This document shows positions 57,363-64,000 of a DNA stretch of 64,000 nt, in pieces; position 1 is the stretch's first letter; the number at the start of each line of letters is the position of its first letter. The notes beneath the pieces were generated by a model that saw only the letters and a program-made list of their open reading frames with translations, was not told the DNA's origin and did no database searches. Both the position numbers and the translations under genes were made by a program. Source of the stretch: Gyromitra esculenta (taxonomy: Eukaryota > Ascomycota > Pezizomycetes > Pezizales > Discinaceae); the NCBI GenBank assembly GCA_038503075.1, contig JBCAML010000011.1, positions 558,001 to 622,000 on the forward strand. Reading direction: 5' to 3'.

Positions 57363-58147
57363 TCATCTCGCATCCCCGATATCCTGCTCCTGGTGCTCTT
57401 CTCCCTCTACTCGGCCTGCTTCCATGTCTTCCAACTCCTCGCCATCATCTACATCTGCGTCCACGTCTGCATCTTCGCCTGTTGGCACCGGCTGGTACTT
57501 CCTTGCCTGCCGTTTTCGCTCTAACATGCGTTTGTGGTACCAAGTACACATAATGAGTGCAATTAAAGAGCCGATGAGATTCGCAAGGATGTCGTAGGGA
57601 TCGAACTCGCGGGTCTGTGTTATTCATTCGAATCAGTCTAAGGTGTACTTAAGATATATACGTATTGAGGAATTCTACCGAGACGACTGATTGGAGGAAT
57701 TCACTGCCGATTCCCCCAATTAATGTACATATCTGTGTGTGTAGTGATTAGCTATTGATTATTTTGATATAGTCTAGCCATAAAACACATTCATCTTTCT
57801 TTTCTTTGTAACTGTCTACGGAAGTCGGGAAGTGACATACAATCAGAGTAAAGTTAGTGACCCTTCGTCTCGTTGTTTCCAAGATCCAGTAGAAGCATAG
57901 CTATATTAGGTATTAGCCACGGAAATATTTCAAGTTGAATGTTTAGCCATGATACCGTCAATATGAAGAATGTGATAAGGTGTAAGAGCTTGTCATTGAC
58001 AGGAACCTGAATATTTGTCAAGCCGAGGTACGCAGCGACCAGCGTGAGTGCGCAAAAGGCGCCAGCGAAGGGAGCTCGGATCCTGTATGCGCCAAATATT
58101 AGAATAGTGTAAATGGGAGTACTAGGGAGTTTTCATGCAAACCTCAT
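57363..58147 (-). CDS. VanZ-like small membrane protein
   Basis: Integral membrane protein of the VanZ-like family; fungal function unknown. Minus-strand exons 58147-58143, 58082-57956, 57900-57841, 57732-57679, 57614-57363 (498 nt, 165 residues). The first exon is only 5 nt (ATGAG), completing Arg2 across the junction. Four hydrophobic segments: APFAGAFCALTLVAAYLGL, LLHLITFFILTLCFYWIL, FTLIICTLIGGIGSEFLQ and DPYDILANLIGSLIALIM. The DKLLHLITF and REFDPYDILANLIGS strings are the VanZ hallmarks. The cytosolic tail (from about 120) is RKRQARKYQ then strongly acidic. A start in exon 2 is not available, which supports the tiny first exon. Confidence 0.85.
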
Positions 58148-58661
58148 CGTTAGTGCATCGTGGGGTTTTCTAATGTTGGCGTTCAAGCTTTTAGATCTAC
58201 GTGGTGGGATGACGATGACGAAAGCCAGGATACGCACGTGGTTATGCCAAGCCTGTATGACTAATATGTGGTCAAACGTTGACCTGAGAACTTTTATTCC
58301 CAAAAATCCCCGTGGTCAAGTAGTAATTATCAATTGGATATTGTGACCTTTTCTAAAGCTGTTTCGCGTAGTAGGGTTTGGTAAATAGTTAAAGTCATGT
58401 GAGATCACTTGAGGTGTTCAAGTAACTGACCCCACATACGGCAAAATTTATTTATTATTTGTATTATTATGGGGTTTTAGTCCTAGAGAATCTCGCTACA
58501 CCGAACTTTGATCTATTATACGAGCCTAATTTGTTTTTAATTCCACTAATCAACAGAATCTACACCCTTCAACTAGTTTTACACACTCCAAATTCCCTTT
58601 CAATCCTATATAGCTACTCATTAACAATTATCAACATTTTTTTGAAGAAATTCATACACAT
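58148..58661. other. Spacer
   Basis: AT-rich; 5' flank of the VanZ-like gene and 3' flank of the large APH-type gene. Nothing else seen. Confidence 0.45.
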
Positions 58662-60915
58662 TCAAGCATCTGAGTCCAAACATTCAGACGATGAAACAAC
58701 CAGGTGATCTGAGCATCCTGATCCCGAGGTAGTTTGATCTAAATATTCTAGCTGCAAAACAGCCTGCTCAGGATTACTTAGCTTCCCCTGCTCTTTCTCC
58801 CATTCCTCTACTATATAACGCATGGTGCCTTTGCTGAGAACCGCCTCTTTGACATTCTCCCACTTATGACCTTTCATCATCTCATAGATCAATGGCAGAT
58901 ACATATAGGCAACCCTCCCAGTTAGGGCTTGCAAAGATGTGCTGCAAATCTCGTCCAAAAGATATACCGGCAAGACCATCTCTTGCATTAAAACCTCTGT
59001 CAAACGCTTCCCCTTCCCTTCTAGATTAGAGCGTGCGGTGAAGGCTCGCCCCTTCCTCGCCTGCGGTAGGATTTCGACTCGTCTCAAACATGCATAGTAC
59101 TCGGACTGTTGTTTCGCTAGCACCGCTTCCGAGAATAATGGAGAGTGAAACATAGCAGACTTCTGAATAGTTCTGATTTCGTCACCACTTCCGATTTCTA
59201 GTCGGCCCAAGCACATTCGAGGAGGGCAAGCGGCAACTTGGATTGGGACAGAGGCCGCAGAATCCCAGTCAATTATGCCACTTATATTAAAGCTCTTCTC
59301 GGAGTCGGCAGTGAGAAAAACATTTTGCGGGAACAAATTGGCATGTTGGAGGACAAATGGGCCAGTCTCATATTCGGTACCAAAAATTTCAAAAACCAAG
59401 GACCTCAGTTGCTCGAGTGCAATAAAATGGTCTTTCTCGGTCTCTCTCGTAGGATCACTAATTATGCGTGGGCGTCTCGAATTGTGGGTGAGAAGGTGAT
59501 TAAAACGTGCTGTGATTGAGCTTAGACAGTTGGTTGAATGTGCTAATGGGAACTTTAATCTCATCCGACGATCGGGGAAAGCAGTGACGACAGAGTCGGT
59601 GAATGGTTGACAGGTATCGAAGAAACAAGGGCGGATCCCGAATGCTGATTTGGCTGTACGGGCGTTTTTGTCTGGTCTCTGCCAATAACTTAGATTGAGA
59701 GTTAGATAGCCACATGCCGCAATGGGATGTCTTGTCAATTCAAGTTGATATGCAGCGAGTTGCTCAAAAACCTAAGCAATTAAGTTTAGCAATGTTGACG
59801 ACCGAAAAAGTTTGACGTATGTAGTCAATTTCTCTCGGGGGGCTGCTGCATACCTTTTGTCGCATCCCATCGAGATCTTTTAGATCTGGATCTTTCTCAG
59901 ATGGATTTCCGATATGTGCCCAATAATTTTGGAATGGTAAGTTCCCAAACTTGTCCATCAGAATGAACGGCCATTCAACTTTATTGATTATACCAGCACG
60001 TTTATCGTGGGCCATTTGCTCCCAAGTTAAGAATTTAACAGGAGGATAACGGACGTCATATGAAAACACTTCAGGAACCGGGATCGTCGTGTGTTCTTTA
60101 AGAAACCTCACGGTAGCACATTCACTCTCCATCCTCCGTTCTTTCTCAGAGTTACTGAGTGTCAAATCGGCAGTGAAATATGGGTGTAGACTGGTATCAG
60201 CAGGGAACCCGGCCACCCAGACATCATCAGTATCGTCTCGCTTCCTGTTTCTCTCGAAGCCGTTTGGGATGACAGCATGACCAACAGGCTGAAAACGCAG
60301 CAATACGAACTCCTCTAGGGTGCTTGATATAGGAAGGGTAAATCGTCCAGTATCAGGGACCCTCCTATCAACAATACACTCGAGTTTGTTGCAATATTGG
60401 TCGTATAAGCCATGTGTAGCCAGAGCTAGCCGACATAATTCCCCCATATCAACTTTCGATAAAGTCTGCTGTCTCTGCATATGCAATACGCAAGCATCGT
60501 GATGATCGGTGGCCTGTTGGGAGCTCCAACGATTGTTCTCATTTCCAAACTCATCGACGATAATTGGAAGATTTCGATCGATTTCCCAACTCGAGCCGTT
60601 GATAACGAACTACCTATATCAGCACCATCAAAATTAAAGGCGCTTTTAGCTAAAACTTACTTTAAAGTCGATTTCATCGAAAGGTTCTACCTGTCCCAGG
60701 AAGCAAGCAAACTCGCCAAACGAATACCGCTCAAGCTTGAAGCCGGGAAACTTCCAACCATTCAGCGATGAAACCACTTCCACTGTCTCTGCGTGCGAAT
60801 CAGGCCTACATGATGCCCTTAGCGCATAGCTCTAGTACGGATCAGAGTTCACAGATGCAGCTTACCAGTAGAAAGCCAGACAAGGGTCACTGCTACTTGC
60901 TACTTGATCAGTCAT
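58662..60915 (-). CDS. Large APH-type phosphotransferase-like protein with extra N-terminal region
   Basis: Minus-strand exons 60915-60866, 60805-60661, 60609-59854, 59771-58662 (2061 nt, 686 residues). The APH part starts around residue 150: LEEFVLLRFQP, ECATVRFLKEHTTIPVPEVF, EWPFILMDKFGNLPFQ, FVLQHANLFPQNVFLTAD and ISGIIDWDSAASVPIQ. At the catalytic loop the family H-x-D-x(4)-N reads H-A-N-x(4)-N, so the catalytic Asp is Asn. The first about 140 residues (GWKFPGFKLERYSFGEFACF, FVINGSSWEIDRNLPIIVDE) are not part of the usual kinase fold and I do not recognise them. The first exon and its junction are the least certain part; exons 2-4 are well supported. Confidence 0.75.
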
Positions 60916-62412
60916 AATGATTTCCTGCAATCCAAACCAAAGGAAAAGTGTCCCTGATGGCAGGGGTGTAGCTGTGAGATTGATGAATGGAATAAGAGTT
61001 TGGAAGGAGCCACTGAATCTGCGTGGGGGGAAGTGAACAAGTTGTGTTTAGCTTTGGTGTGGGTACATGTACATGTAGTCGTCTGATCTCAAGACGAGAT
61101 TCGCCGTCAAACCTAGTGTAACTCTTCAGAAAGAATTCTCTATAAAACATGTAAGGTCTTGTAATATCGTTTTAATCTTTTACTTGTCAGCATTTTAGGA
61201 AATTCTAAGCTTATGCTATTTGAGGAATCATATATTCAAAATCTCCTAACACCGACTTCACGATGAATCACTCGCGTGCTGTTGCTGCACACTAGCTACG
61301 GAAGACTAGTGAGATACCTTCAGGCACACACAGTGCTGTGTTTTCAGGCTAACTGAGAGCAAAGCCGATCCTCTAAAACACCAGAGCATGAGCTACCAGA
61401 TCTCTCTAGTAATATATCTTGCCCTATACTTAGGAAATTAGCCCTCTTGATAAACGATCGCTATATTGCTGAAATTCTAATATAAGAACACCCCTCCTGA
61501 AATTGAAACTAAATGCACATGCGCCGCTGCCTCTTGTGCCCTAAAAAGGAACAAAAGGACCTTGGATCAACACCAAAAATCAACTATTTCTAAAACCACG
61601 ACCACATTAAAAGCTTGCTTATTGTAATAAATCAGTAGGCCAACCCCAAATATGGTTAGATTAATTTGTGCTAAATTCTCTTAAGCCTATATAAAGGATA
61701 AATATTGGCTATACATAGGTGAAAGCTCGATTTGACCTCTACGTTGTTTATCATTAAATATCACTCGGCAATAACTTCCTTTAGTTCGCTTCTTTGCTAT
61801 ATCGCAAAGCTCGTCTTAGAATTGAGAATATAATTCTTCAATAATGTGAAGTCCAGTTTGTGGATGATGTCTTCTCCCTAATGATTCCTTGTTTGAAAGA
61901 CTCGGCGTCGGACTAAGGTGGGAGTGGTCGCGCCCACAGGCTGTTACATATGGGCTTCATAATGCCACAGTGCAACAAAGCGGCAACAAGGCAAATACCG
62001 CAAAAACGTGAAGATTTCACCGAGACGCAATTTCTGGATCTTTTTCTTTCTATATAACACCTATTAGCCCTTTCGGCTACGGTAATGTTTTACGTTGTGC
62101 GGCTGTTACACTGAACCTTGAGGGTTTCTCTGCAGCTTCAAGAAGTATCAACCGTTGAAACACGCCTCGACTGAGCAACGCCTTAGTCACCCATAACCGA
62201 AGCGTCCACAACCTCACCTGGTGCGCCTCAACTGTTCCCCGCGAAATCGACGCCTGTTTCCATCGCGAACTTCATCGAATTTCATCCCATTTCCATCGTC
62301 TAACCCCTCAGGGTCGCCTGTCCACAGCTCGGGCTATGACCCGAGCAACTTAGCCCGATCCTTTGACGTCCCTATTCGCGTCAAAACCGATCCCCCCCGA
62401 CCTCCCCACATC
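60916..62412. other. Divergent promoter region
   Basis: AT-rich 1.5 kb between the APH-type gene (-) and the SPT7-like gene (+). Has two overlapping TACATGTA copies at 61064-61077. The plus-strand frame is open from 62221 into the SPT7-like gene but has no ATG before 62413. Confidence 0.45.
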
Positions 62413-64000
62413 ATGTCCTCCCTCCCCCCATCGCAATGGCAACGTCTACAGACTAGTCGCGATGATACCTCTCAGCGCTCAGAACGTACTCGGACAGCCT
62501 CTGTCGAAATAGGAATCGATATGGGGGAAAAAGAGGAAGTCATGGATCCCGTCACCGCGGTTTTTCGGCAAAGATACTCTCAATATGAACGGACTATACA
62601 GAGCTTATTCCGTACCGACCGCCCCTGCTGCCCTGCAGAACTGGACATATCTACCCTAGGCCTTGATGATGGCTATCCCTCAGGCCTAGTCAATGGTACG
62701 GGAAATTCCGCTTCTGATAGTGCTCGGCCACCGGCGCGACAGCTCGACGATGAGGATTATGATTTTGATGATGAGGACGATGAGGACGGCGAGCCAAAGT
62801 CCAAAAACGCGCTTCCTCCTCCACTCACTAAAGCTCTGTCGTCGCATTCTCATTCAAGCGAACCCTCCTCTGCCAATATAGCCGAAGCTAAGAAAAGTGC
62901 TACCGCGACGAGGGAAAAGCTAGAGGCAGACAGGAAAGCTGCCGAAGAGGCAGCAAAAAGCGCGTTGTCTACCATGTTCTTTACCTTGGAGAATGATCGG
63001 GATGCGATGTTAGAACAACAAAAGTTAGAAGAATCTGATAGGCAGGTCAATGCGGAGGCAAATGCTGCGCAGGCAAACGCCCCTGGGAAGCTTAGTAGTG
63101 CGAACTTAGGCGCATCGAGCTTGACATTAAAACACTTGATTGCCAGAATTGATGCAAAGCGCGAAAAAGTTAAAGTATCCGATATGGAACTTAGAAATTT
63201 AATGTCTGAGGTCAGGAAGAACAGGTCCAAGTGGGCCAATGAGGACAAAGTGGGCCAGGAGGAACTCTACGAAGCAGCAGAGAAAGTAGTTTTAGAGCTA
63301 AGAGCACTAACAGAGCATTCTACTGCATTCTTGAATAGAGTGAACAAGAGGGAAGCTCCAGACTACTTTACCAGTAAGTTGAAGATCTAGATTTGAGCGA
63401 ATAAACCCTTCATTTTAGCACTTTTAACGCGTCCACTAGTCATCAAACATCCAATGGACCTCGGAACAGTAATGAAAAAGCTGAAGGGTCACCACTACAA
63501 AAGCAAAAAAGAATTCATCGAGGATCTCAATTTAATATGGGCAAATTGTCTTGCTTACAATGCGGACCCAACCCATTACCTAAGAAAACATGCCAAGGCC
63601 ATGCAAAAGGCCACGCAGAACCTGATACCTTTAATTCCGGATATAGTTATTAGGGATAGAGCGGAGGTCGAAGCAGAAGAAGCGGGCGCTATGGAGGTTG
63701 ATGCTGAAGGGGAAAGCGATGATGGTAGTTCTACCTTCTTTCCTTTCTTCCATTTCTACCTAAGTACTTACCAAAGAAAAATACATATATTAATGCATTA
63801 GCAACAGAACCTCTCATGTCATCTCGTGGTAGAAAAGCTCCTGGGACCAAAAAAGCCAGGAAGGGGGCTCGTACAGAAGGTACCCCTGAAGTTAAACCAC
63901 CCATAGTAAATCTCCTCCGGGCCGATTCACTACCACCTGGCGAAAATAGCCAGGGCAATTCAGGTCAGAATGGCTTCCTAACACCGTTGGGAGGGACACC
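62413..64000 (+). CDS. spt7: SPT7-like SAGA bromodomain subunit, 3' end outside window
   Basis: Transcription co-activator: a structural subunit of the SAGA histone acetyltransferase complex that binds acetylated histone tails. Exons 62413-63373, 63440-63724, 63802->64000; both introns are GT-AG and in phase. Starts [13 protein letters not shown], with an N-terminal region containing a [17 protein letters not shown] acidic stretch and then an Ala/Lys-rich helical region. The bromodomain begins before [20 protein letters not shown] and includes [40 protein letters not shown] and [15 protein letters not shown]. After it come [15 protein letters not shown] and a Ser/Pro-rich stretch. Layout and bromodomain details fit Spt7 rather than other fungal bromodomain proteins, but the histone-fold end is not in the window. 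Confidence 0.88.

Noticed and set aside
1..64000. CRISPR array, bacterial operons or secondary-metabolite cluster
   Set aside because: No regularly spaced repeats, no prokaryotic gene organisation, and no polyketide synthase, non-ribosomal peptide synthetase or terpene synthase motifs; intron-rich genes show the DNA is eukaryotic.

Overview
The window looks like chromosomal DNA of a filamentous ascomycete (Pezizomycotina). The reasons are short GT-AG introns of about 45-115 nt with CTAAC/CTGAC-like branch sites, CT-rich tracts upstream of genes, a Centrosomin-type spindle-pole protein, a cytochrome b5-fused sphingolipid desaturase, a PRISE-type reductase, a metacaspase with a Q/P/Y-rich prodomain, and a tRNA-Pro(AGG) with a short intron. 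I cannot name the genus. All gene models were spliced by eye. Every listed model keeps frame across all its junctions, but there are no transcript data behind them.

Layout, left to right. A chromate-transporter gene runs off the left edge (minus strand). Next come ASF1 (+), a tiny three-exon gene for a 49-residue protein (-), and an Sro7/tomosyn (Lgl family) exocytosis regulator (+). These are followed by tRNA-Pro, the tRNA-acetylation factor TAN1 (+), an APH-type kinase-like protein (+), a 1532-residue spindle-pole-body scaffold of the Pcp1/ApsB type (-), an HNH-like protein (-) and a delta-8 sphingolipid desaturase (-). A stretch of about 6.3 kb (21.5-27.8 kb) has no gene I can support. Then come a metacaspase (+) convergent with a phosphoglucomutase-family gene (-), which is divergent from the GGA clathrin adaptor (+). 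A repeat-bearing gap holds one candidate small gene, followed by a Kha1-like K+/H+ antiporter (+).

The 43-46.5 kb stretch is the accessory island of the window. It holds a second identical tRNA-Pro, two inverted copies of a short terminal-inverted-repeat element with TA target sites, a 36-bp direct repeat, a tRNA-like SINE candidate and an unknown gene with an in-frame stop followed by more open frame. After it come a PRISE-family reductase (-), a gene-poor gap, a protein tyrosine phosphatase (+), a VanZ-like membrane protein (-), a second large APH-type protein (-) and the start of an SPT7-like SAGA bromodomain subunit (+) that runs off the right edge.

The genes are mostly unrelated housekeeping functions: chromatin, secretion and endosomal sorting, tRNA modification, membrane lipids, ion balance and the spindle pole. 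There is no obvious biosynthetic cluster. The features most worth following up are a strongly over-represented intergenic palindrome (TACATGTA, 19 copies), an excess of GC-AG introns (4 of about 72), two APH-fold proteins whose catalytic loops have lost key residues, the 49-residue gene, and the repeat island around the second tRNA.
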